In this document: piece after piece, positions 25,278-32,805 of the stretch
Numbering within the stretch: the stretch's first letter is position 1
Layout: every line of letters starts with the position of its first letter
Assembly: GCF_003837865.1 (NCBI RefSeq)
Contig: NZ_RQIS01000013.1
Span: 118,785-182,784, forward strand
Reading direction: 5' to 3'
From: Paraburkholderia dinghuensis
GTDB lineage: Bacteria; Pseudomonadota; Gammaproteobacteria; Burkholderiales; Burkholderiaceae
DNA: 64,000 bases
Position numbers and translations under genes: made by a program
The notes under the pieces: generated by a model
What the model saw: the letters and a program-made list of their open reading frames with translations, nothing else
Database searches by the model: none
Told to the model about the DNA's origin: nothing

Positions 25278-26092
25278 TGGCCGAGCTGCGAACTGACGCC
25301 ACCGCTTCTGCAAGCGCCGATTCCGGCGCGCCGCTCGCGATGCGCGGCGAACAACTCGTCAAACGCTTCGGCGCTGTGACGGCGCTCGATGGCGTGTCGT
25401 TCACACTCGGGCCTGGCGAGATTCTCGGCATCCTCGGCGACAACGGCGCGGGCAAGTCCACGCTCGTGAAGATCCTCACGGGGTTTCATCAGCAGACAGC
25501 CGGCACGCTCTACGTGAATGGTCAGGAGATGCTGCTGCGCTCAGTCGATCACGCGCGTTCGCTCGGCATCGAGTGCGTCTATCAGGACCTCGCGCTCGCG
25601 AATTCGCTGAGCATTTACCACAACATGTTCCTGAACCGCGAGATCGTGCGGCGTGGCCCGTTTCGTCTGCTCGATCACGGGAAGATGCGCGAGCGCGCGG
25701 CGCAGTGTCTCGACGACATCGGCGTGCATGTGCCCTCGGTCGATCTGCCCGTCGAGCGGCTTTCGGGCGGACAGCGCCAGGCGATCGCCGTGGCGCGCGC
25801 CGTCAATTCGGATGCCAGAATACTTTTGCTCGACGAACCGCTCGCGGCGATGGGCGCGCGCGAAGCCGCGCTCATCATCGACCTCGTTTTGCGCCTCAAG
25901 GAGAAGGGTGGACTCTCCATTATCATGATCATGCACAACTACGCGCAGACGCTCGATATCGCCGACCGCATCATGCTGATGCAACGCGGCCGCGTGACGT
26001 TCGAGCAGCACAGCGCGCAAACCTCGGTGCCGGAACTCATGGACATCGTGCGGCGCGAGTACCGCGCGATGCGCGCGAACGGCACGAATTAA
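25274..26092 (+). CDS. Sugar ABC transporter ATPase, single-domain (second system)
   Basis: 272 aa with one ABC domain: GDNGAGKST Walker A near residue 56, ERLSGGQRQAIAVARAV signature, ILLLDEPLAAMG Walker B and MHNYAQTL around the switch histidine. This is shorter than the double ATPases such as YtfR, so it probably works as a homodimer with the single permease. Tandem ATGs at 25274 and 25277 are both possible; the first overlaps the permease stop. The FadR-type regulator gene follows after 46 nt and may be in the same transcript. Confidence 0.9.
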   Translation: MMAELRTDATASASADSGAPLAMRGEQLVKRFGAVTALDGVSFTLGPGEILGILGDNGAGKSTLVKILTGFHQQTAGTLYVNGQEMLLRSVDHARSLGIECVYQDLALANSLSIYHNMFLNREIVRRGPFRLLDHGKMRERAAQCLDDIGVHVPSVDLPVERLSGGQRQAIAVARAVNSDARILLLDEPLAAMGAREAALIIDLVLRLKEKGGLSIIMIMHNYAQTLDIADRIMLMQRGRVTFEQHSAQTSVPELMDIVRREYRAMRANGTN

Positions 26093-26138
26093 CGACAAAC
26101 GAGGGCGTACCCGACCGGATCGCCCCAAAGCGGAAAAC

Positions 26139-26870
26139 ATGGATTATCGCAATCTGCCGAAGCGCAAGAGCATGCACGGCCGCATCGTGCAGGAACTGGG
26201 CATGCAGATCGTCAGCGGACGATTCGCGCCGGGGCAGAGACTGCCGCCGGAGCCCACGCTATGCGAGGCCTATGGTGTGAGTCGTCCCGTGTTGCGCGAG
26301 GCGACGCGCGTGCTCGTGGCGAAAGGGCTCGTGGTGTCCAAACCACGCGTGGGAAGCGTCGTGCGCAAGCGCGAAGAATGGCACATGCTCGATCCCGATG
26401 TGCTCTACTGGACCGTCAACAGCATTCCCGAAGGCGAATTTTTCCAGGCGCTCATGACGGTGCGGCAGATCATCGAGCCTGCCGCCGCCGCACTCGCCGC
26501 GATTTCCGCCAGTGACGACGATATAGCGCGCATCAGTGCTGCCTATGCGCGCATGGAGCGGGCGCGCACAGCGAGCGAACTGCTCGAGCCCGATCTGGAG
26601 TTCCACCGCGCGATCATGGCATCCACGCACAACGACATGCTCGCTTACATCGGCAACATGCTCTCGCTCGCGCTCTCCGAGTCGATCAAGCTCACGAGCC
26701 GCCATCCGAACACGCACGCCCTTTCGCTGCCGCGCCACAAGGCCATACTCACCGCGATCGAGCATCGCGACGCGTTGGCCGCTCGACAGGCGAGCGTCGT
26801 GCAGCTCGATAACGCGCGCGCCGATGCGAATTCGATTCTCGGCGGCGCAGCGCTCGCACCGGATCGGTAG
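26139..26870 (+). CDS. FadR-subfamily GntR regulator (FCD domain)
   Basis: 243 aa. The N-terminal winged helix reads MHGRIVQELGMQIVSGRFAPGQRLPPEPTL with CEAYGVSRPVLREATRVL as recognition unit and KPRVGSVVR as wing. The C-terminal all-helical FCD domain has DLEFHRAIMASTHNDML and LPRHKAILTAI, supplying the usual Asp and His metal ligands. FadR-type regulators of sugar-acid pathways normally bind a pathway acid and release DNA. Sitting between the importer and araA-araD it is the natural regulator of this island. Its product and araA are convergent. Confidence 0.9.
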   Translation: MDYRNLPKRKSMHGRIVQELGMQIVSGRFAPGQRLPPEPTLCEAYGVSRPVLREATRVLVAKGLVVSKPRVGSVVRKREEWHMLDPDVLYWTVNSIPEGEFFQALMTVRQIIEPAAAALAAISASDDDIARISAAYARMERARTASELLEPDLEFHRAIMASTHNDMLAYIGNMLSLALSESIKLTSRHPNTHALSLPRHKAILTAIEHRDALAARQASVVQLDNARADANSILGGAALAPDR

Positions 26871-26899
26871 ATGGAAGGTTGAGTGGTGCGCGGGCTAGC

Positions 26900-26924
26900 G
26901 TAGAGCGTATTAAATCCGCTCTAC
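26900..26924. terminator. Hairpin between convergent gntR and araA
   Basis: GTAGAGCG and CGCTCTAC are perfect complements around a 9-nt AT-rich loop. It lies in the 81-nt gap between two convergent genes and could end both transcripts, although no T run is present. Confidence 0.5.
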
Positions 26925-26951
26925 GTCTGCCCGCTCCACTCGCCCCCCGCG

Positions 26952-27884
26952 CTAGCGTCCGAACGGCTCAACCTCGACGTGACGCCCGAGCAGGAACGCA
27001 TCAGCGACGAGACGCAGTGGACGCACATCGACGTCCTCAGCACCATGCGCAATCAGCCAGTGAAAGCGCTCGTAGAGCGCGGGATATTCGCGTTCGGGCG
27101 CGAGCTCAACGTTCTCGCCCGCGATCGAGAGGCGCTTGCCGCCTTCACTCAGCGCCAGCAGTCCATCCGTCGTCTGAACGTCGATCTCCCATTGCTCGAC
27201 GGGACCATGTCGCCAGTCGAATTCGACGCGCACGCCGACACCATCGGTATCGATGCAGTCGAGTTCGGCAGCAATGGGCGTGGAGCAATCGGCGGGTACA
27301 TGCAGAGTCGCACCGCGCAGCAGCACTTCGCGCGGCAACATGCGCGTGACGATGGAAAGCGCGTTGATACCGGGATCGAAGACGCCCAGGCCGCCCGGCT
27401 CCCAGATCCATTGCTGCCCCGGATGCCAGCGCCGCACATCCTCTTTCCACCGAACGTGCACCGCGCTGATGGTGCGTGTCGCGAGCCATTCGCGCGCGGG
27501 CTCGACGGCGCTCGCGTAACGGGAGTGCCACGTCGCGAAGAGCGTGCGCCCTTGCGCGCGCGCCAGTTCACGCAACCATTCGACTTCGGTCACACTCGCG
27601 CCCGGCGGCTTTTCCAGCATGACGTGCTTGCCCGCCAGCAGCGCGGAGCGCGCCTGTGCGTAACGGACCTGCGGCGGCGCGCAGAGCGACACGGCATCGA
27701 GTCCGGAAACGGCCGCGAGCATCGCATCGATATCGGTGAAATTGCTCACGCCCTCAACCTGCGCGTTGCGGCTCGCGCTCGCGACGAGCGCAAAGCCCGG
27801 ATTCGCCGCGATGGCGGGCAGATGCTGGTCGCGCGCGATCTTGCCGACACCGGCAATGGCCAACGTATACGGCGACGCGTTCAT
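26952..27884 (-). CDS. araA: L-arabinose / D-galactose 1-dehydrogenase (Gfo/Idh/MocA)
   Basis: The ATG at 27884 has CAGGAG at 6-nt spacing and gives 310 aa. The Rossmann start is TLAIAGVGKIARDQHLP and the catalytic EKPPG lies at 91-95. Long stretches such as KEDVRRWHPGQQWIWEPGG and FDPGINALSIVTR agree, from memory, with Azospirillum L-arabinose 1-dehydrogenase and Pseudomonas galactose dehydrogenase. It oxidises the aldose to its lactone with NAD(P). It lies 37 nt after araD in the same direction, forming an operon. AraA here means the Azospirillum enzyme, not isomerase. Confidence 0.9.
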   Translation of the reverse strand: MNASPYTLAIAGVGKIARDQHLPAIAANPGFALVASASRNAQVEGVSNFTDIDAMLAAVSGLDAVSLCAPPQVRYAQARSALLAGKHVMLEKPPGASVTEVEWLRELARAQGRTLFATWHSRYASAVEPAREWLATRTISAVHVRWKEDVRRWHPGQQWIWEPGGLGVFDPGINALSIVTRMLPREVLLRGATLHVPADCSTPIAAELDCIDTDGVGVRVEFDWRHGPVEQWEIDVQTTDGLLALSEGGKRLSIAGENVELAPEREYPALYERFHWLIAHGAEDVDVRPLRLVADAFLLGRHVEVEPFGR

Positions 27885-27921
27885 TAGAATCTCCTGTTTG
27901 GTAATGGCCACGCGTGAATCG

Positions 27922-28854
27922 TCAATGCGCCCACCGCAGCACGAGCGGATCGAGACGGCGTGCAATAGCGACAAGTTCGGCGCGTGTATCGGGATGCATC
28001 TGCGGCAATGGATGGCGCGGCAATTCACACGCGATCACGCCGCCCTCCTTCATCAGCGACTTCGTGGCAAGCAACCCTGCCTGACGATTCTCGTGATTGA
28101 TGAGCGGCAGCCAGCGCTGATAGAGCGCGAACGCCTCGTCGGTGCGGCCTTCGCGGTGCGCCACGATGATCGGCCGGATACCGTCCGGGAAGCCGCCGCC
28201 CGTCATCGATCCAGTTGCGCCCGCATTGAGATCCGCGAGCAGCGTGATGCCTTCTTCGCCGTCCCACGGACCGACCACGGCTTCGCCACCAAGCCGGATC
28301 AGTTCACGCAGTTTGTTTGCCGCTCCCGGCGTTTCGATCTTGAAGTAGGCGACATGCTCGATATCCTTCGCCATGCGTGCGAGAAACGAAGCAGAGAGCA
28401 CCGTGCCCGCCGCGGGCGCATCCTGGATCATGACCGGAATGTCGATGGCGTCGGAAACGCGCGCGTAGAACTCATAGATCTGCGTTTCCGGCACGCGAAA
28501 CGTCGCGCCGTGATACGGCGGCATCAGCATCACCATCGACGCGCCGAGGTCCTGCGCTCGCCGGCTGCGCACCGCGCTGACGTGCGAGCTGTAGTGCGTC
28601 GTCGTTACGATCACAGGCACACGGCCCGCGACGTGTTCAAGCACGGTGCGCGTGATGAGGTCGCGTTCGTCGTCGGACAGCGAGAATTGCTCGGAGAAGT
28701 TCGCGAGTATGCACAGTCCGTCTGAGCCTGCGTCGATCATGAAATCGACCGCGCGCTTCTGGCTTTCGAGATCCAGTTCGCCGGTTTCGGTGAACGTGGT
28801 TGGTACGACGGGGAAGATGCCCGCGTGGCGGGGTACACGGTTCGTGGTCGTCAT
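27922..28854 (-). CDS. araD: L-2-keto-3-deoxyarabonate dehydratase (DHDPS superfamily)
   Basis: The ATG at 28854 follows an AGGAG and gives 310 aa. The (beta/alpha)8 aldolase-type fold is clear: GIFPVVPTTF at strand 1, TTTHYSSHVS, and YFKIETPG carrying the Schiff-base lysine K172. From memory it matches Azospirillum AraD closely, which dehydrates L-KDA to alpha-ketoglutarate semialdehyde. The alternative is an aldolase acting on 2-keto-3-deoxy-galactonate. First gene of the araD-araA operon. The next enzyme, alpha-ketoglutarate semialdehyde dehydrogenase, is not in the window. Confidence 0.9.
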   Translation of the reverse strand: MTTTNRVPRHAGIFPVVPTTFTETGELDLESQKRAVDFMIDAGSDGLCILANFSEQFSLSDDERDLITRTVLEHVAGRVPVIVTTTHYSSHVSAVRSRRAQDLGASMVMLMPPYHGATFRVPETQIYEFYARVSDAIDIPVMIQDAPAAGTVLSASFLARMAKDIEHVAYFKIETPGAANKLRELIRLGGEAVVGPWDGEEGITLLADLNAGATGSMTGGGFPDGIRPIIVAHREGRTDEAFALYQRWLPLINHENRQAGLLATKSLMKEGGVIACELPRHPLPQMHPDTRAELVAIARRLDPLVLRWAH

Positions 28855-29392
28855 CCTGTCTCCTGTCGGTGGCACTTGGTGCTTCAGCACTTAGCGCGGC
28901 CCTGCGCATAGCCTCGACTTTTCGGCGCGCTCGCGCGGTAATCCTCGCTCATAGCGATCGGCGCGGCGCCGGCTGCCCCGCCATGACTCGTCGATCGCCG
29001 CAGGCACAAGACATCCACTTTGGCGCAATTGAGCGTCCTCCGATATCGAAATCGACATGGTATTAACCCCTAATACCCTGCCCAATTAATGCCCCTCAAG
29101 CACGCGCGCGAGGCCAAAGATGAGTCGGTTGTTCATCGACATCACATAACTTCGCGACTAAGCTCGATTCATCACGCCTGTGCGCCACAAGTCGAGAAGG
29201 ACGGCGCTACGTCCATGAAAGCACGCGATTCGAACCGCTCAGCGAAGACCGCGCCTTTTGCGTGGCGGCACATTTCGACTGTCCGATGGCGCGCGACTCT
29301 GGGCGCATCGCTGGTTCTACTGACCAGCGCATTTGCGACAGATGGTTCGGAACGCGATAGCAGGTCGTTGTCACACACACCGCGAAACCGGC
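28855..29392. other. Promoter region of araD-araA and gap up to a small secreted-protein gene
   Basis: No supported gene. It contains the operator-like repeat at 29059-29077. A plus-strand frame from 29215 begins with a signal-like stretch (LGASLVLLTSAFA) but continues only antisense to the small secreted-protein gene, so it is not called. Confidence 0.4.
29059..29077. promoter_or_regulatory. Candidate operator upstream of araD-araA
   Basis: GGTATTA-ACCCC-TAATACC is a perfect 7-bp inverted repeat with a 5-nt spacer, 205 nt upstream of araD. Its size and symmetry suit a dimeric regulator such as the FadR-type protein encoded at 26139. Confidence 0.5.
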
Positions 29393-29683
29393 CTACTGGC
29401 GCTCGTCGCACAAATGCGCAACACACCGCCAGAACCTGTGTTCGAAGGGCTGCCCGTCGAAGAATGTTGGCGTGGCTTGCCATAGCGCCGCGTTCTGTTG
29501 CCGTCCTTCCGGCGTTCTGCAATCGGCGAGCGCCTGTTCAACCGACTTCGCGGCGCCTTCGAGACAACGTGGATCGCCGGACGAGCAGAGTTGTGACGCT
29601 TCCTGTTCACAGGCGGCAAGAGCGGGGCCGCTACTCATGAGCAATACGATTGCAAGCAATTGAGGCATTGCTTTCGAATGCAT
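29393..29683 (-). CDS. Small secreted cysteine-containing protein of unknown function
   Basis: 96 aa from an ATG preceded by AAGGGGAA. The N-terminus MPQLLAIVLLMSSGPALAA is a good Sec signal, with cleavage likely after ALA. The mature part of about 73 residues has six cysteines (ACEQEASQLC, DPRC, ADC, WRCVAHLC), consistent with three disulfides in the periplasm. It resembles no family I can name. Its composition and signal support a real gene; the coordinates lie in a sparse stretch between araD and phaB. Confidence 0.6.
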   Translation of the reverse strand: MHSKAMPQLLAIVLLMSSGPALAACEQEASQLCSSGDPRCLEGAAKSVEQALADCRTPEGRQQNAALWQATPTFFDGQPFEHRFWRCVAHLCDERQ

Positions 29684-30516
29684 ACCCGTTCCCCTTCGCT
29701 GCCTCCGATCGGGGAGCCAGCCTGCCGGTTAGTTTTGCGGCACTGACGAAGGATTAAAAAAGTCACACGCTCCGGCGCTTCGTGCGCGGATCGCTGCACA
29801 ACGATTTGCACTTCGCCAGTCGGCGGCCGGGCAGCCCGAATGACACCTGGCACCCGGAACCGTCACGCTGATATTACGGCATCGATATCTGAATCAGTGT
29901 TGGCTCGCTCACGCCCCGGCGCGTTCAGCCAATGCGTGATCGCGTCGCCGTGGCCGCACAGCCCTTCGCATACGATGCCATCAGACGCAACGAACGTGGG
30001 CACGGACGATCTCACGCGACGTTATTTCGAGGGTCGCCCCAACGCTTGAAATCATCGATCGGCGAGTCGCTCCTGATCCGCCGACCAACGCGACCGATGT
30101 CTATTCAACTTGCGAAAACGCGTCGCTTTCCACAACGCCGCGACGACCGCAGTCATCGCGAGCGGAAGACAAGCAACTTGCACTGCGCACGTACCATGTC
30201 TGCGCTCTTTCGGCTAGCCGTGATTCTCCACCCTCAACTTCGCGCGGCAGTTGCCGTTAAAACAATCATGGTACGAGGCGACGGGTCGAATGCGTCGTCC
30301 CCGCGCGCCACGGGCCATACCCTGTCCCATGTAACAGCAGTCGGGACCACACGCAGAGCCAACCTTGGGCGCCGGGATCCCTGTTTCCGGCGCTTTTTCT
30401 TGGCCCCTGCCGTATCGCAGCGCGACCCGCACAATGCAAAATGCGGGAACAGGCTGCTGCCCGCTCCCGCATTGCGAGGTTTCCGCCAGCTGCGCACAGC
30501 CGGACGAAAAGTCCGC
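29684..30516. other. 833-nt stretch without an intact gene
   Basis: No intact gene is supported. On the minus strand at 29863-30003 a short frame reads VPTFVASDGIVCEGL and GHGDAITHWL, resembling the end of a thioredoxin-fold (DsbC/G-like) protein; it lacks any upstream part in frame and looks like a remnant. The phaB terminator hairpin lies at 30440-30473. Other open frames here are antisense to or shadows of neighbours. Confidence 0.4.
30440..30473 (-). terminator. Probable phaB transcription terminator
   Basis: AATGCGGGA at 30440-30448 pairs with TCCCGCATT at 30465-30473. Read on the minus strand it lies 43 nt after the phaB stop and is followed by a short T run (ATTTTGC), a moderate intrinsic terminator. 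Confidence 0.55.
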
Positions 30517-31257
30517 TTAACTCATGTGCAAGCCGCCGTTCAACGAAAAGTCGGCGCCGGTCGAGAAACCCGATTCATCGGACGCGAGCCACGCACAGAT
30601 CGATGCGATCTCTTGCGGTTCGCCGAGGCGGCGCACCGGAATGCTCGCCACGATTTTCTCCAGCACTTCGGGTTTCACCGCGCGCACCATGTCCGTGCCG
30701 ATATAGCCCGGCGAGACGGTGTTGACGGTCACACCCTTCGTCGCGACTTCCTGAGCGAGCGCCATCGTGAAGCCGTGAATGCCGGCCTTCGCGGTCGAAT
30801 AATTGGTCTGGCCGAACTGACCTTTCTGCCCGTTCACCGACGAGATGTTGATGACGCGTCCCCAGCCGCGCTCGACCATACCGTCGATGACCTGCTTGGT
30901 GACGTTGAAGAGACTCGTGAGATTGGTGTCGATGACGGCGACCCAGTCCTCATGCGTCATCTTGCGGAACACGACGTCGCGCGTGATGCCGGCATTGTTG
31001 ACCAGCACGTCGATTTCGCCGACTTCCTTCTTCACCTTCGCGAAAGCGGTAGCCGTCGACTCCCAGTCAGCCACATTACCTTCCGACGCAATGAAGTCAT
31101 ACCCTGCCGCCTTCTGGTCTTCCAGCCATTTCACGCGACGCTGGGAATTCGGCCCGCAGCCGGCGACGACCGTGAAGCCGTCCTTGTGCAGCCGCTGGCA
31201 GATTGAGGTTCCAATGCCGCCCATTCCGCCGGTTACATAGGCAATGCGCTTCGCCAT
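30517..31257 (-). CDS. phaB: Acetoacetyl-CoA reductase (PhbB/PhaB)
   Basis: 246 aa with a near-perfect Shine-Dalgarno (AAAGGAGGAG). GGMGGIGTS at residues 10-18 is the SDR cofactor loop, NNAGITRD the structural Asn region, and catalytic Ser/Tyr/Lys lie in INISSVNGQKGQFGQTNYST followed by AKAG. QKGQFGQTNYSTAKAG is diagnostic for NADPH acetoacetyl-CoA reductases, which make (R)-3-hydroxybutyryl-CoA for polyhydroxybutyrate. No phaC or phaA lies nearby, so this is a stand-alone or extra copy. Confidence 0.93.
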   Translation of the reverse strand: MAKRIAYVTGGMGGIGTSICQRLHKDGFTVVAGCGPNSQRRVKWLEDQKAAGYDFIASEGNVADWESTATAFAKVKKEVGEIDVLVNNAGITRDVVFRKMTHEDWVAVIDTNLTSLFNVTKQVIDGMVERGWGRVINISSVNGQKGQFGQTNYSTAKAGIHGFTMALAQEVATKGVTVNTVSPGYIGTDMVRAVKPEVLEKIVASIPVRRLGEPQEIASICAWLASDESGFSTGADFSLNGGLHMS

Positions 31258-32381
31258 AACTCCTCCTTTCGTTTAGGGGTATCAGCAAGTCGATAAAAGC
31301 TGCGGAGGGCGAGGTCAGTTTGACGACCGCCCGCACGCCACACGATGGGTATTAACCCGTATGCAATAACGTGGATTGTCGGAATCAGATGCGTAATTCA
31401 CCGCTGGCCGGCCGGGCCAGGTGCACGCCGATTACCACGTTCACGTGATGCTTGCCGCGGCCGGGTATCGTGCCGCGCTAAAGCGACGGCAGCAACGCGT
31501 AGCCGAAGTCTCAACCAGCGCGGAGCATGTTGTGATCATGCCCGGCAAGAGCCTCGCCCGTTGGGTCGAAATCGATTCAACCGCGCTGGGGTCAGTGAGC
31601 GCAGGCTCACGCAAGCGAGGCGGGCGTAACGAACGCCGCGTCCGAAGTCTCGTACGCGAGATCCGCGTGAATTCGGCACATCCGGTTGATGGAGCCTCAG
31701 GCAACAGGTAATCCGGGTGGGAATCCCGGCGATACGCATGCACGCAGTGCTGAATTCGGTACGATCTTCGGTAATGCAAACCAAAATTCGGACTCCATAT
31801 AAAAAGACACCCTGCGCAACAGCACGGCCGTTCGTCTACCTGCTTACAGTAGACGACGTTAAGAATCGTATCGCGGCGATGGTGACAGTTCTACGACAGG
31901 GTATTCGTCATACGACAGCGTTACTCTTCATACGTAACGCATATTGCGACGCGTCATGTGACAAGTAAAACACGGAGATGCCGAGCCCGTCCAGACGATT
32001 TGAAAAAAATACTCGTGATATGAATCAATTCGATTCGGCAAACACGGATATGACAATCTGGCACGGCCGTTCGTACACTTCGGCAAATGCAGCATTATTT
32101 CCGCTTAAGCAGATGGCGAACAGTCGATCTAGAGTTGGCAGATAACAGGTCATCTCATAGCGATGTTCCCGCTACATATTCAGTATCACGAATTAATCAC
32201 ATCAGCGTCGAAATTATCAATTTCGATCCGGAATTCGCTGGTTTGCTCGCGCGGATCGCTAATGCGTAACGCACCAACGCTCCGAGTATCGTGCGAAATC
32301 ACCATTCGCGTTTTCGAACGATTATGCGCGGAGCGACCCTTGCCGGATCCGCTCCGATTAATACTTGAAGTAAATAGATAC
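31258..32381. other. 1.1-kb AT-richer region without a gene
   Basis: No gene is supported on either strand. From about 31960 to 32380 sampled lines run near 45% GC against roughly 60-65% around it. It contains hairpins at 31595-31610 (GTGAGC/GCTCAC), 31713-31729 (CCGGG/CCCGG) and 31833-31855 (CGTCTAC/GTAGACG), a 14-bp direct repeat GCACGGCCGTTCGT at 31822 and 32061, and TACGACAG at 31892 and 31911. It looks like a regulatory or horizontally acquired, silenced tract. Confidence 0.5.
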
Positions 32382-32717
32382 TTATAGATTCACTGCAAGG
32401 CGCCCGAAACCGTTGGCTTCATTCGCCTCCGGCAAAGTCGGGTCAAGACGCCCGACCGCTTCAAGCAACTGACGGCCCGTCGTCGTCAACGAGAGCCTCC
32501 GGTGACCTCCCCCGCGCTGCTCCAGCGCGATCAGTCTGCGTTCGAGCAGCGTGTGGAGTTCACCGCGATTCATGTCGATCTGCTCCGGCGAATGGCGGAC
32601 CAGCATCAGCGTGGCAATTTCATGCGGACTCAGCAAAACATCGTCTCCCAGTAACATTAATGCCGCGACCAGGGGCACAGAACCACACATGTTGACGGCT
32701 AAATGTGACAACGTCAT
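32382..32717 (-). CDS. Small winged-helix-like protein of unknown function
   Basis: 111 aa from the ATG at 32717; a GTG at 32726 and an ATG at 32690 are alternatives and none has a clear ribosome site. Residues after the first 20 read LSPHEIATLMLVRHSPEQI, LHTLLERRLIALEQ and RLSLTTTGRQLLEAV, the helix-turn-helix and wing rhythm of MarR/PadR-like winged helices, where TTTGRQLLEA resembles the end of the wing and last helix. A DNA-binding or phenotypic switch role is possible. The gene precedes the AT-rich gap and is followed by that region, not by an operon partner. Confidence 0.6.
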   Translation of the reverse strand: MTLSHLAVNMCGSVPLVAALMLLGDDVLLSPHEIATLMLVRHSPEQIDMNRGELHTLLERRLIALEQRGGGHRRLSLTTTGRQLLEAVGRLDPTLPEANEANGFGRLAVNL

Positions 32718-32805
32718 GACTGTCACAGTCCGTCTGGGACGAGGTGAAATCCAACGCTGTGTTGATTGGCGTCGGCGTTGCCATTTGCGTTGCCGCGCGC
32801 CACGC

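Noticed and set aside
29215..29640. Plus-strand frame with a signal-like start
   Set aside because: After about 50 residues it only runs antisense to the cysteine-containing secreted protein, which has the better ribosome site and signal peptide.
29932..31206. Plus-strand open frame of 424 codons
   Set aside because: Antisense to phaB; no protein-like features.
29059..31357. GGTATTAACCC shared by the araD and phaB upstream regions
   Set aside because: An 11-base match is expected by chance many times in 64 kb, and the symmetry is lost at the second site.
31421..31711. 96-codon plus-strand frame
   Set aside because: Basic, low-information sequence with no ribosome site or domain.
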